Source: an uncultured Lachnospiraceae bacterium (lineage in GTDB: Bacteria > Bacillota > Clostridia > Lachnospirales > Lachnospiraceae). From it: 64,000 bases of DNA. Positions 1 through 9,938 of this stretch are shown here, in pieces; within the stretch, counting starts at the first letter, position 1, and each line of letters opens with the position of its first letter. The DNA lies in the NCBI GenBank assembly GCA_947626985.1, contig CANQUG010000006.1, positions 1 through 64,000 on the forward strand, in the 5' to 3' direction. The notes beneath the pieces are model-generated. The model saw only the letters and a list, made by a program, of their open reading frames with translations, did not search any database and was not told the origin of the DNA. The translations under genes were made by a program, and so were the position numbers.

Positions 1-1881
1 ACAGCATCGGCACAGCCGACTCCTTCAGCGCAGCCGGCCACTCCTGCGGATCCCCAGAATCCCGATCCTGAACTGGAAAAAGTATCGGAAGTGACTCTGA
101 AGATCCAGGATGGAGAAGACCTCACTTTGCCGCTCAACACCCTTCTCCTGAAAGTGAGCGATTACGCCACGGACGAAAAGCCCTACAAAGTGATTATTCC
201 GCCGGGAAAATTCAGGCTTACCGGAACTATTTGTACTTACAGCAATATCCACCTCTATGCATCCGGCGCAACCATCACCAAGACGTCCACCCAGAAGCAC
301 ATCCTTCTTCGCCTGGGAAATAAGGAAGAATCTCGGGGAGGATACGACGGATACCGGAATGTGACGATCGAGGGAGGAACCTGGGACTGCAATTACGAGG
401 TCTGTGAAGGAAAGGAACAGCCGGGAGGCTTCGTGGGCTTCCGTATCGGACATGCTACAAATGTCACCGTAAAGGACGTAACCTTTTTAAACAATCTGAA
501 GTCCCATTTCCTGGAGTTCGGCGGCGTGAAAAATGCCCGTGTTACGGGCTGCAGATTCAGCGGCTACTGGAAGCCCTGCGAGGACAGAGGACAGGAGTGC
601 ATTCAGATCGACTGCTGCATGGATGAAATTTTTCCCAGATATCAGCCTTACGACGGAAGCGTCTGTGAAGACATTATAATAGAAGGAAATGAGTTCACGG
701 ACGTGTTTGCCGGACTGGGCAGCCACAGCATGATGTTCAATAAGCCCTACGAAAGGATTACAATCCAGAAGAATCACTTTACCAATGTGAAGAAGCGGGG
801 AATCTGGTGCCTGAATTATAAAGATTCCGTTGTCCGGGAAAACGTTCTGGAAAATGTGGCGGGGGGCATTTATGTAGCGTCCATGCGTTATACCCACGCC
901 CATCTTGCGCAGGGCCAGACCTCCTCTGCCAAACAGAATCAGGCCAGCCAGAATGTGGAGGTTTCCAATAATCAGATCCTTGTATCCCCGACGGGGACGA
1001 TCAACGGAAGCCCGTGGAAGAACTACGGGATTGTCGTGGGAGGTCAGAGAAATCCTGCGGATAACGGAGGAATCGCCAAAGGAATCTATATTATCCGGGG
1101 GATAACCGTAAAGGACAATACCATATCCGGTTCCGGACAGGGAATTCACCTGCAGCTGGCAAATCTGTGCACGGTGACGGGAAATAAGATATCCATTGTC
1201 AGGGACGGCAAATATCTCAGCAACGGCATAGCCATTGACGCCGGAAAGAGCAATACCATCAGCGGCAATCAGATCGGAAATGCCACGGGCTATGGGATTT
1301 ATGTCGGAAAAGGCGCGGCTGTCTACAATACCTCCAGCACGGGGAACACCATTACCGGCAATACAGTGACGGGAAATGAGGACGCCGGGATTATGCTGGA
1401 TGCGAAGAGCGACAGCACCGTTATTAAAGAAAACACGCTGCAGAATTGCCGGAAGCGGGGAATCGTTATAAAAAAATGCGTGATTCGCGAGCTGAGCGGG
1501 AACAGAATCCTGGGAAACGGAAATACCGGAATTTATGTTCAGGGAAGTAAAGTGAAGGCGATGGCGTCCAACGTGATCCGGGGCGGTTCCGCTGCTTACA
1601 GTATTTATATGAAAAATTGCAGCGGGAAGACGGTCACTCTGAAGAGCGCGTCATGTTCTCAGGTAAAATCCGGAGCTCAGAAGGTAACGGGAACAGTCGC
1701 CGGAGGAAAAACGATCGTGATTTCCGGAAAATCGGACGGAAAGCGGCTGGGCAGCGCAAAGATCGGTGCAAAGGGGAAATACACGGTCCGGATTGCCGCT
1801 CAGAAAAAAGGCTGCATCCTTCTTCTCACTGTAAAGGATGCGTATGGAAATAAATCGGTCAGGAGCGCGAAGGTGGCGTGA
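1..1881 (+). CDS. Right-handed beta-helix repeat protein, 5'-truncated
   Basis: The frame is open from base 1, so the start lies outside the window. The first ~25 residues are a Pro/Ala/Thr-rich linker (PTPSAQPATPADPQNPDPE), as in secreted or wall-associated proteins. After it come roughly 450 residues with the recurring pattern of parallel beta-helix (pectin-lyase-like) coils: Asn/Gly/Val-rich strands such as VTVKDVTF, ITVKDNTISG, NTITGNTVTGN. The last ~80 residues (KSGAQKVTGTVAGGKTIVISG onward, in two parts) resemble a bacterial Ig-like beta domain. The family binds or cleaves polysaccharides, but no catalytic set can be assigned, so the substrate is unknown. It is followed by its own terminator and then the rpoB promoter, so it is probably not cotranscribed with rpoB. 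Family assignment is good; function is open. Confidence 0.85.
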   Translation, partial: TASAQPTPSAQPATPADPQNPDPELEKVSEVTLKIQDGEDLTLPLNTLLLKVSDYATDEKPYKVIIPPGKFRLTGTICTYSNIHLYASGATITKTSTQKHILLRLGNKEESRGGYDGYRNVTIEGGTWDCNYEVCEGKEQPGGFVGFRIGHATNVTVKDVTFLNNLKSHFLEFGGVKNARVTGCRFSGYWKPCEDRGQECIQIDCCMDEIFPRYQPYDGSVCEDIIIEGNEFTDVFAGLGSHSMMFNKPYERITIQKNHFTNVKKRGIWCLNYKDSVVRENVLENVAGGIYVASMRYTHAHLAQGQTSSAKQNQASQNVEVSNNQILVSPTGTINGSPWKNYGIVVGGQRNPADNGGIAKGIYIIRGITVKDNTISGSGQGIHLQLANLCTVTGNKISIVRDGKYLSNGIAIDAGKSNTISGNQIGNATGYGIYVGKGAAVYNTSSTGNTITGNTVTGNEDAGIMLDAKSDSTVIKENTLQNCRKRGIVIKKCVIRELSGNRILGNGNTGIYVQGSKVKAMASNVIRGGSAAYSIYMKNCSGKTVTLKSASCSQVKSGAQKVTGTVAGGKTIVISGKSDGKRLGSAKIGAKGKYTVRIAAQKKGCILLLTVKDAYGNKSVRSAKVA

Positions 1882-1938
1882 CGGGATTGTCCCGGCAGCG
1901 AGAAGGTACTTCTGATGGTCAGATCGGAAAAAATAATG

Positions 1939-1986
1939 GCGGCAGAGATGCTCCTGAGGGGGAGAGATTCTCTGCCGTCGGTTTTT
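1939..1986 (+). terminator. Rho-independent terminator after the beta-helix gene
   Basis: CGGCAGAG (1940-1947) pairs with CTCTGCCG (1970-1977), and a run of six T follows directly. It separates the beta-helix gene from rpoBC. Confidence 0.8.
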
Positions 1987-2045
1987 TGGCTTCGGGAATC
2001 TTTCAATATGCACAAAAACGGGGTGTCAGATTTGTGAAAAAATAG

Positions 2046-2074
2046 TTGACAGCCCAAAAATGTTGTGCTATAGT
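2046..2074 (+). promoter_or_regulatory. Sigma-A promoter of rpoBC
   Basis: TTGACA (2046-2051), a 17-nt spacer and TATAGT (2069-2074), with a TGC extended -10. Expected transcription start is near 2081, leaving a ~90-nt leader. rpoB is therefore driven from its own promoter; no rplJ/rplL lies between this promoter and rpoB. Confidence 0.85.
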
Positions 2075-2169
2075 GAAGAATGCTATATTATGGCAAGATA
2101 TGCCTACTTGTCATTTTTGACAGACGGGATCGTGTTGTAATAAATAATAAAAACAGGGGTGAAGCGTCA

Positions 2170-5100
2170 ATGGAAAAAAACAGAATTCGTTCTGTAAAAG
2201 CTGGAAAAAGCATGCGAATGAGTTACCAGAGACAAAAAGAAGTCCTTGAGATGCCGAACTTGATCGAAGTCCAGAAAGACTCTTATCAGTGGTTTCTTGA
2301 CGAAGGATTGAAGGAAGTTTTCGACGACATCTCTCCGATTGCGGACTACGGCGGGAAGCTCAGCCTGGAATTCATCGACTTTACGTACGATGAAAAGGAC
2401 GCTAAATATACAATTGAGCAGTGCAAGGAGCGGGACGTCACCTACGCTGCGCCGCTGAAGGTACGCGTCAGGCTGATCAACAAAGAGACTGAGGAAATCA
2501 ATGAGCATGAAATTTTCATGGGAGACCTGCCATTAATGACTGAGACGGGCACCTTTGTGATAAACGGTGCGGAGCGTGTAATCGTAAGCCAGCTGGTGCG
2601 TTCCCCTGGAATATACTATGCCATTGCCCACGACAAGGTGGGAAAAAGGCTGTTCTCCTGTACCGTGATTCCCAACAGAGGAGCGTGGCTGGAGTATGAG
2701 ACAGATTCCAACGACGTGTTTTATGTGCGTGTGGACAGGACCAGAAAGGTTCCCATCACCGTGCTGATCCGCGCCCTGGGCGTGGGCACCAATGCGGAGA
2801 TCGTGGAGCTGTTCGGCGAGGAGCCGAAGATTCTGGCCAGCTTCACGAAGGATACATCCACCAACTATCAGGAAGGTCTTCTGGAACTGTATAAGAAGAT
2901 CCGTCCCGGAGAGCCTCTCGCGGTGGAGAGCGCCGAGAGCCTGATCATGGCCATGTTTTTTGACCCGAGAAGATACGACCTGGCCAAGGTGGGACGTTAT
3001 AAATTTAATAAGAAGCTTCATTTCAACAAGCGTATTGTCGGCTTTAAGCTTGCAGAGGATGTAGTGGATACCTCCACAGGGGAGATTATAGCGGAGGAAG
3101 GCACCCGGATCACGAAAGCGCTGGCCGACGATATTCAGAACGCGGCGGTGCCTTATGTGTGGATTCAGCATGAGGAGCGGAATATCAAGGTGCTTTCCAG
3201 CATGATGGTGGATATCCGCAGCCACGTGGATCTGGACTGTGATCCGAAATCTCTGGGTGTTACAGAGTTAGTATATTACCCTGCGCTGGAAAAAATTCTG
3301 GAAGAAAATGACAGCCTGGAGGATATCAAGACTGCCATCCGCAGGGACATCCATGATCTGATTCCCAAGCACATTACCAGGGAGGATATCTTCGCCTCCA
3401 TTAACTATAATATGCATCTGGAGTACGGTCTGGGAAATGACGACGATATCGACCACCTGGGGAACCGCCGTATCCGTTCCGTCGGGGAGCTGCTCCAGAA
3501 TCAGTACCGGATCGGTCTTTCCAGACTGGAGAGAGTAGTCCGGGAGCGCATGACCACCCAGGACGCGGAGAATATTTCTCCCCAGTCCCTGATCAATATC
3601 AAGCCTGTAACCGCGGCGGTGAAGGAGTTCTTCGGATCCTCTCAGCTGTCCCAGTTTATGGACCAGAACAACCCGCTGGGCGAGCTGACCCACAAGAGGC
3701 GTCTCTCCGCTCTTGGTCCCGGAGGTCTTTCCAGAGACCGTGCCGGATTCGAGGTGCGTGACGTGCATTATTCCCATTACGGAAGAATGTGCCCCATCGA
3801 GACCCCTGAAGGCCCGAATATCGGACTGATCAACTCCCTGGCGTCCTATGCGAGAATTAATCAGTACGGTTTTGTGGAAGCCCCCTATCGTGTTATTGAT
3901 AAATCGGATCCGAAAAATCCCCGGGTTACCGATGAAGTGGTATATATGACCGCCGACGAGGAGGACAACTATCACGTGGCCCAGGCCAACGAACCGCTGG
4001 ATGAAAACGGATACTTTGTCCGCAGGAACGTATCCGGCCGTTACCGCGAGGAGACGCAGGAGTACGAGAAGCATATGTTCGATTATATGGACGTATCTCC
4101 CAAGATGGTGTTCTCCGTGGCGACAGCTCTGATTCCCTTCCTCCAGAACGACGACGCCAACCGTGCCCTGATGGGCTCCAACATGCAGCGTCAGGCGGTT
4201 CCACTTCTCACCACGGAAGCTCCTGTGGTGGGAACAGGCATGGAGACCAAGACGGCTGTGGACTCCGGCGTGTGTGTGATCGCGAAGAAATCCGGTACGG
4301 TTCTTCGGGCCACCTCCACGGACATCAGCATCAAGAATGACGACGGAACCAGAAGCGACTATCATCTGACGAAATTCCTCCGCAGCAATCAGAGCAACTG
4401 CTACAACCAGAGACCCATTGTGGATCAGGGCGAGCATGTGGAGGCCGGCGAGGTGATCGCGGACGGTCCCTCCACTTCCAACGGAGAGCTGGCTCTGGGC
4501 AAAAATCCTCTGATCGGATTCATGACCTGGGAGGGCTATAACTATGAGGATGCCGTTCTGCTCAGCGAAAAGCTGGTGCAGGATGACGTGTATACCTCTG
4601 TTCATATAGAAGAGTACGAGGCGGAGGCCCGTGATACGAAGCTGGGCCCGGAGGAGATCACCCGCGACGTTCCCGGCGTGGGCGACGATGCTCTGAAGGA
4701 TCTGGACGAGCGCGGCATCATCCGCATCGGCGCGGAAGTACGCGCCGGGGATATCCTGGTGGGCAAGGTAACCCCCAAGGGCGAGACCGAGCTTACGGCG
4801 GAGGAACGCCTCCTCCGGGCTATTTTCGGCGAGAAGGCCCGCGAAGTCCGTGACACCTCTCTGAAGGTTCCTCACGGTGAATATGGAATTATTGTGGACG
4901 CCAAGGTGTTCACCCGGGAGAACGGCGACGAGCTCAGTCCCGGCGTGAATCAGTCCGTGCGCATCTATATCGCCCAGAAGCGTAAGATTTCCGTGGGCGA
5001 CAAGATGGCCGGCCGCCACGGCAACAAGGGTGTGGTTTCCCGTGTGCTTCCCGTGGAGGATATGCCTTTTCTTCCCAACGGACGGCCCCTGGACATCGTG

Positions 5101-6030
5101 CTGAATCCTCTGGGCGTGCCTTCCCGAATGAACATCGGGCAGGTTTTGGAGATTCATCTGAGCCTTGCGGCGAAGGCCCTGGGCTTTAACGTATCCACCC
5201 CCGTATTTGACGGCGCCAACGAAAAGGACATCCAGGATACCCTGGAGCTGGCCAATGACTATGTGAATACGGAAGATTTTGAAGAGTTCCGTGCGAAATA
5301 TGAGGATATTCTTGCTCCGGAGGTAATGCAGTTCCTGGATGAGAACAAGGCTCACAGGGAAGTGTGGAAGGGCGTTCCCATTTCCAGGGACGGCAAGGTT
5401 CGCCTGCGCGACGGACGTACCGGAGAATATTTTGACAGTCCGGTTACCATCGGACACATGCATTATCTGAAACTGCATCATCTGGTTGACGACAAGATCC
5501 ATGCCCGTTCCACCGGTCCTTACGGTATGGTGACCCAGCAGCCTCTGGGCGGCAAGGCCCAGTTCGGCGGACAGCGTTTCGGCGAGATGGAGGTGTGGGC
5601 CCTGGAGGCCTACGGCGCATCCTACACTCTGCAGGAGATCCTTACTGTGAAGTCCGACGATGTGGTGGGCCGTGTGAAAACCTATGAAGCAATCATCAAG
5701 GGAGATAATATTCCTGAGCCGGGCATTCCGGAGTCCTTCAAGGTACTGCTGAAGGAACTGCAGTCTCTGGGCCTGGATGTGAGAGTCCTGAGGGAGGACC
5801 GCACCGAGGTGGAGATCATGGAGACCGTAGATTACGGCGAGACCGACCTTCGCAACATCATCGAGGGGGACAGCCGCGAACGCAGAGAGGAAGGCTCTTT
5901 CGGCAGACACGGGTATACGCAGCAGGAGTTCGAGGGCGACGAGCTCGTGGATGTTGAGGAGGAAGAAGAGGACGAGGAAGAGGACGAAGAGGAATTTATA
6001 GGTTTTGACGAAACCTTTGATGAAGAGTAG
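2170..6030 (+). CDS. rpoB: RNA polymerase subunit beta
   Basis: Encodes the 1286-aa beta subunit of RNA polymerase. The start at 2170 is chosen because AGGGGTGA lies just upstream; the frame runs open to 2080 but has no ribosome site there. The rifampicin-binding region (about residues 487-560) reads [27 protein letters not shown] and [11 protein letters not shown], with the Asp, His and Ser that mutate in resistance all wild type. Downstream are the [12 protein letters not shown] and [29 protein letters not shown] motifs (the latter split here as two adjacent blocks). The last ~35 residues are an acidic tail of Glu/Asp, longer than in E. coli or Bacillus. It lies 16 bases before rpoC, forming one operon with it. 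Confidence 0.98.
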   Translation: MEKNRIRSVKAGKSMRMSYQRQKEVLEMPNLIEVQKDSYQWFLDEGLKEVFDDISPIADYGGKLSLEFIDFTYDEKDAKYTIEQCKERDVTYAAPLKVRVRLINKETEEINEHEIFMGDLPLMTETGTFVINGAERVIVSQLVRSPGIYYAIAHDKVGKRLFSCTVIPNRGAWLEYETDSNDVFYVRVDRTRKVPITVLIRALGVGTNAEIVELFGEEPKILASFTKDTSTNYQEGLLELYKKIRPGEPLAVESAESLIMAMFFDPRRYDLAKVGRYKFNKKLHFNKRIVGFKLAEDVVDTSTGEIIAEEGTRITKALADDIQNAAVPYVWIQHEERNIKVLSSMMVDIRSHVDLDCDPKSLGVTELVYYPALEKILEENDSLEDIKTAIRRDIHDLIPKHITREDIFASINYNMHLEYGLGNDDDIDHLGNRRIRSVGELLQNQYRIGLSRLERVVRERMTTQDAENISPQSLINIKPVTAAVKEFFGSSQLSQFMDQNNPLGELTHKRRLSALGPGGLSRDRAGFEVRDVHYSHYGRMCPIETPEGPNIGLINSLASYARINQYGFVEAPYRVIDKSDPKNPRVTDEVVYMTADEEDNYHVAQANEPLDENGYFVRRNVSGRYREETQEYEKHMFDYMDVSPKMVFSVATALIPFLQNDDANRALMGSNMQRQAVPLLTTEAPVVGTGMETKTAVDSGVCVIAKKSGTVLRATSTDISIKNDDGTRSDYHLTKFLRSNQSNCYNQRPIVDQGEHVEAGEVIADGPSTSNGELALGKNPLIGFMTWEGYNYEDAVLLSEKLVQDDVYTSVHIEEYEAEARDTKLGPEEITRDVPGVGDDALKDLDERGIIRIGAEVRAGDILVGKVTPKGETELTAEERLLRAIFGEKAREVRDTSLKVPHGEYGIIVDAKVFTRENGDELSPGVNQSVRIYIAQKRKISVGDKMAGRHGNKGVVSRVLPVEDMPFLPNGRPLDIVLNPLGVPSRMNIGQVLEIHLSLAAKALGFNVSTPVFDGANEKDIQDTLELANDYVNTEDFEEFRAKYEDILAPEVMQFLDENKAHREVWKGVPISRDGKVRLRDGRTGEYFDSPVTIGHMHYLKLHHLVDDKIHARSTGPYGMVTQQPLGGKAQFGGQRFGEMEVWALEAYGASYTLQEILTVKSDDVVGRVKTYEAIIKGDNIPEPGIPESFKVLLKELQSLGLDVRVLREDRTEVEIMETVDYGETDLRNIIEGDSRERREEGSFGRHGYTQQEFEGDELVDVEEEEEDEEEDEEEFIGFDETFDEE

Positions 6031-6046
6031 AAAGGGGAAAGAATAC

Positions 6047-9000
6047 ATGGCAGAAATCACCAATAACAATGAAGCATATCAGCCAATAACTTTCGATGCC
6101 GTCCAGATCGGGCTGGCGTCCCCTGACAAGATCAGAGAGTGGTCCAGAGGCGAGGTATTAAAGCCCGAGACGATCAACTACCGTACTCTGAAACCTGAAA
6201 AAGACGGCCTTTTCTGTGAGAGGATTTTCGGACCCAGCAAGGACTGGGAATGTCACTGCGGAAAATATAAAAAGATTCGCTATAAAGGCGTTGTATGCGA
6301 CCGCTGCGGCGTGGAGGTTACCAAGGCCTCCGTCCGCAGGGAACGTATGGGTCATATCGAGCTGGCGGCTCCTGTGTCCCATATCTGGTACTTTAAAGGA
6401 ATCCCTTCCCGTATGGGACTGATTCTGGATCTTTCTCCCAGGACACTGGAGAAGGTGCTCTATTTTGCAAGCTATATTGTTCTGGATCCTGCGGACTCCG
6501 GCCTGATGCTGAAGCAGGTGCTTACGGAGAAGGAATATCAGGACGCCCGGGAAGCCTACGGCAGCGGCTTCCGGGTAGGAATGGGCGCGGAATCCATCAT
6601 GGAGCTTCTGGAGAAGATCGACCTGGAGGAGGACGCCAGGACGCTGAAGAAGGAGCTGGCGGAGGCCAGCGGTCAGAAGCGCGCCCGCATCATCAAGCGT
6701 CTGGAAGTGGTGGAGGCCTTCCGGGAGTCCGGCAACCGTCCGGAGTGGATGATCATGACGGTGATCCCGGTCATTCCGCCGGATATCCGTCCCATGGTCC
6801 AGCTGGACGGCGGACGTTTCGCCACCTCCGACCTGAACGATCTGTACAGAAGGATCATCAACCGCAACAATCGTCTGAAAAGACTGCTGGAGCTGGGCGC
6901 TCCGGATATCATCGTCCGCAACGAGAAGCGTATGCTTCAGGAGGCTGTGGATGCCCTCATTGACAACGGACGCCGCGGCCGTCCCGTGACAGGCCCCGGA
7001 AACAGAGCCCTGAAATCCCTGTCCGACATGCTGAAGGGAAAATCCGGACGGTTCCGTCAGAACCTTCTGGGCAAGCGTGTGGACTATTCCGGACGTTCCG
7101 TTATCGTGGTGGGACCGGAGCTGAAGATTTATCAGTGCGGTCTTCCCAAGGAGATGGCTATCGAGCTGTTCAAGCCCTTCGTTATGAAGGAACTGGTGGC
7201 CAACGGGACTTCCCACAATATAAAAAATGCCAAGAAAATGGTGGAAAAGCTGGAGCCGGCCGTATGGGACGTGCTGGAAGAGGTGATCAAGGAGCATCCT
7301 GTGATGCTGAACCGTGCGCCTACGCTGCATCGTCTGGGAATTCAGGCCTTCGAGCCCATCCTGGTGGAAGGCAAGGCGATCAAGCTTCATCCCCTTGTTT
7401 GTACCGCGTTTAACGCGGACTTTGACGGCGACCAGATGGCCGTGCACCTTCCCCTGTCTGTGGAAGCTCAGGCGGAGTGCCGTTTCCTTCTGCTCTCGCC
7501 CAATAACCTGCTGAAGCCCTCCGACGGCGGTCCTGTGGCGGTTCCCTCTCAGGATATGGTGCTGGGAATTTACTACCTGACCCAGGAGCGTCCCGGCAAT
7601 AAGGGAGAGGGCAAATTCTTCAAGAGCGTAAACGAGGCCATTCTGGCTTATGAAAATAAAGTCATCACCCTCCAGAGCAGAATCAAGGTGCGCTGCACCA
7701 AAAAGCTTGCCGACGGAACCGTGGTTATGGGAAATGTGGAATCCACCCTCGGCCGGTTCCTGTTTAACGAAATTCTTCCCCAGGATCTGGGCTTTGTGGA
7801 CAGAAGCGTTCCGGGAAATGAGCTTTTCCTGGAGGTGGATTTCCTGGTGGGCAAGAAACAGCTGAAGCAGATTCTGGAGAAGGTCATCAACACTCACGGC
7901 GCTACGAAGACCGCGGAGGTTCTGGACTCCATCAAGGCCATGGGATATAAGTATTCCACCCAGGCGGCCATGACCGTGTCCATCTCCGACATGACCGTGC
8001 CGCCCCAGAAGCCTGAGATGATCAAAAACGCTCAGGACACCGTGGACCTGATCACCAAGAACTACAAGAGAGGTCTCATCACGGAGGAGGAGCGTTACAA
8101 GGAAGTTGTGGATACCTGGAAAAAGACGGACGACGAGCTCACCAAGGCTCTTCTGAGCGGTCTGGACCAGTACAATAATATTTTCATGATGGCGGACTCC
8201 GGCGCCCGGGGTTCCGATAAGCAGATCAAGCAGCTTGCAGGCATGCGCGGTCTGATGGCGGATACCACCGGCCATACCATCGAGCTGCCCATCAAGTCCA
8301 ATTTCCGTGAAGGTCTGGACGTTCTGGAGTATTTCATGTCGGCTCACGGCGCCCGGAAGGGTCTGTCCGATACGGCTCTTCGTACCGCTGACTCGGGATA
8401 TCTGACCAGACGTCTGGTGGATGTGTCCCAGGAGCTGATTGTCCGGGAGACGGACTGCTGCGAGGACCGGGATGAGATTCCCGGTATGTATGTCCGCGCC
8501 TTTACCGACGGAAAAGAGGAGATCGAGAGCCTTCAGGAGCGTATCACCGGAAGGTATTCCTGCGATACCATCACCAATAAGGACGGAGAGGTTCTTGTAA
8601 AGGCCAACCGTATGATCACTCCTGCCCGCGCTGCCCGCATTATGAAAGAGGGCGTAAACGAGCAGGGCGGCCCCATTGACAAAGTAAAGATCCGTACCAT
8701 TCTTACCTGCAGATGCAAGGTGGGTATCTGCGCCAAGTGCTACGGAGCCAATATGGCTACCGGCGAAGCGGTGCAGGTGGGCGAGTCCGTAGGAATCATC
8801 GCGGCTCAGTCCATCGGCGAGCCCGGCACACAGCTTACCATGCGTACCTTCCACACCGGCGGCGTGGCCGGCGGCGATATCACCCAGGGTCTTCCCCGTG
8901 TGGAGGAGCTCTTTGAGGCCAGAAAGCCCAAGGGTCTTGCCATTATCACGGAGATTAAGGGTGTGGCGGTAATCAATGATACGAAGAAAAAACGGGAGAT

Positions 9001-9757
9001 CATTGTTACCGATCCCGAGACCGGAGATTCCAAGACGTATCTCATTCCCTACGGTTCCCGCGTAAAGGTTTCGGACGGCCAGGTTCTGGAGGCCGGCGAC
9101 GAGCTGACAGAAGGAAGCGTGAATCCTCATGATATCCTGAGGATTAAGGGCGTCCGCGCTGTGCAGGACTATATGCTCCGGGAGGTGCAGCGTGTATACC
9201 GTCTCCAGGGCGTGGAGATCAATGACAAGCACATCGAGGTGATCGTCCGTCAGATGCTGAAGAAGATCCGCGTGGAGGAAAACGGCGATACGGAATTCCT
9301 TCCCGGAACTCTTGTGGATGTTCTGGATTTCGAGGAGGTCAACGAAAAGCTGGAGAAGGAGGGCATGGTTCCCGCGCAGGGCAAACAGGTCATGCTGGGA
9401 ATTACCAAGGCGTCTCTGGCTACCAATTCCTTCCTGTCGGCGGCGTCCTTCCAGGAGACCACCAAGGTTCTTACGGAAGCGGCCATTAAGGGCAAGGTGG
9501 ACCCGCTGATCGGTCTGAAGGAGAACGTGATCATCGGCAAACTGATTCCTACCGGAACAGGTATGAAGCGCTACAGCGAAATCAAGCTGGATTCGGGAAT
9601 TCCTGAGGACACCGAGGAAGAGCTGGAAGCGGACGAGGAAGTTTCAGAGGAAGAAGCTCTGGAAGAGGATATGGTGGATGAGGAGGACGAACTCATCGCT
9701 ATGGAAGAGGAGCAGGAGGAGACTTTGGAGGAAGCTCCGGAAGATACGGAAGAATAA
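6047..9757 (+). CDS. rpoC: RNA polymerase subunit beta-prime
   Basis: Encodes the 1236-aa beta-prime subunit. The start at 6047 follows AAAGGGGAAAG. The N-terminal zinc ribbon [13 protein letters not shown] with CDRCG is near residues 69-88. The catalytic magnesium loop [12 protein letters not shown] is near 455-466. The second zinc site [11 protein letters not shown] is near 886-896. The trigger-loop region includes [16 protein letters not shown]. The final ~50 residues are almost entirely Glu/Asp, matching the acidic tail on RpoB; this low-complexity tail is beyond the conserved beta-prime core. A strong terminator follows, so rpoB-rpoC is a two-gene unit here. Confidence 0.98.
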   Translation: MAEITNNNEAYQPITFDAVQIGLASPDKIREWSRGEVLKPETINYRTLKPEKDGLFCERIFGPSKDWECHCGKYKKIRYKGVVCDRCGVEVTKASVRRERMGHIELAAPVSHIWYFKGIPSRMGLILDLSPRTLEKVLYFASYIVLDPADSGLMLKQVLTEKEYQDAREAYGSGFRVGMGAESIMELLEKIDLEEDARTLKKELAEASGQKRARIIKRLEVVEAFRESGNRPEWMIMTVIPVIPPDIRPMVQLDGGRFATSDLNDLYRRIINRNNRLKRLLELGAPDIIVRNEKRMLQEAVDALIDNGRRGRPVTGPGNRALKSLSDMLKGKSGRFRQNLLGKRVDYSGRSVIVVGPELKIYQCGLPKEMAIELFKPFVMKELVANGTSHNIKNAKKMVEKLEPAVWDVLEEVIKEHPVMLNRAPTLHRLGIQAFEPILVEGKAIKLHPLVCTAFNADFDGDQMAVHLPLSVEAQAECRFLLLSPNNLLKPSDGGPVAVPSQDMVLGIYYLTQERPGNKGEGKFFKSVNEAILAYENKVITLQSRIKVRCTKKLADGTVVMGNVESTLGRFLFNEILPQDLGFVDRSVPGNELFLEVDFLVGKKQLKQILEKVINTHGATKTAEVLDSIKAMGYKYSTQAAMTVSISDMTVPPQKPEMIKNAQDTVDLITKNYKRGLITEEERYKEVVDTWKKTDDELTKALLSGLDQYNNIFMMADSGARGSDKQIKQLAGMRGLMADTTGHTIELPIKSNFREGLDVLEYFMSAHGARKGLSDTALRTADSGYLTRRLVDVSQELIVRETDCCEDRDEIPGMYVRAFTDGKEEIESLQERITGRYSCDTITNKDGEVLVKANRMITPARAARIMKEGVNEQGGPIDKVKIRTILTCRCKVGICAKCYGANMATGEAVQVGESVGIIAAQSIGEPGTQLTMRTFHTGGVAGGDITQGLPRVEELFEARKPKGLAIITEIKGVAVINDTKKKREIIVTDPETGDSKTYLIPYGSRVKVSDGQVLEAGDELTEGSVNPHDILRIKGVRAVQDYMLREVQRVYRLQGVEINDKHIEVIVRQMLKKIRVEENGDTEFLPGTLVDVLDFEEVNEKLEKEGMVPAQGKQVMLGITKASLATNSFLSAASFQETTKVLTEAAIKGKVDPLIGLKENVIIGKLIPTGTGMKRYSEIKLDSGIPEDTEEELEADEEVSEEEALEEDMVDEEDELIAMEEEQEETLEEAPEDTEE

Positions 9758-9763
9758 AACTGG

Positions 9764-9794
9764 GCCCTTCGCCGGATACGGCGGAGGGCTTTTT
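9764..9794 (+). terminator. rpoBC terminator
   Basis: GCCCTTCGCC (9764-9773) pairs with GGCGGAGGGC (9780-9789) through one G-T wobble, loop of six, then five T. Confidence 0.9.
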
Positions 9795-9834
9795 GGACTG
9801 TGGAAATCTAAAAAGAAAAATACAAATAGTTCTG

Positions 9835-9862
9835 TTCATTATGCTATGATATGGGTTATACT
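9835..9862 (+). promoter_or_regulatory. Candidate promoter of the kinase-phosphatase operon
   Basis: TTCATT (9835-9840), 16-nt spacer, TATACT (9857-9862). A second possible -10, TATGAT with TGC before it, is at 9845-9850. The -35 boxes are weak, so the exact promoter is uncertain. Confidence 0.45.
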
Positions 9863-9938
9863 ATAAAAATATAAACGGATAAGGTTTATTATTTTTACAG
9901 GTTCGGTGTTTAAAGGTTGTATCCAGGGGAGAGCATGC

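Noticed and set aside
3268..6069. Long open frame (over 900 codons) on the minus strand across rpoB, and a similar one at 6158-9232 across rpoC
   Set aside because: Shadows of strongly biased, GC-rich coding sequence in conserved genes; the translations show no family features and there is no ribosome site or promoter.
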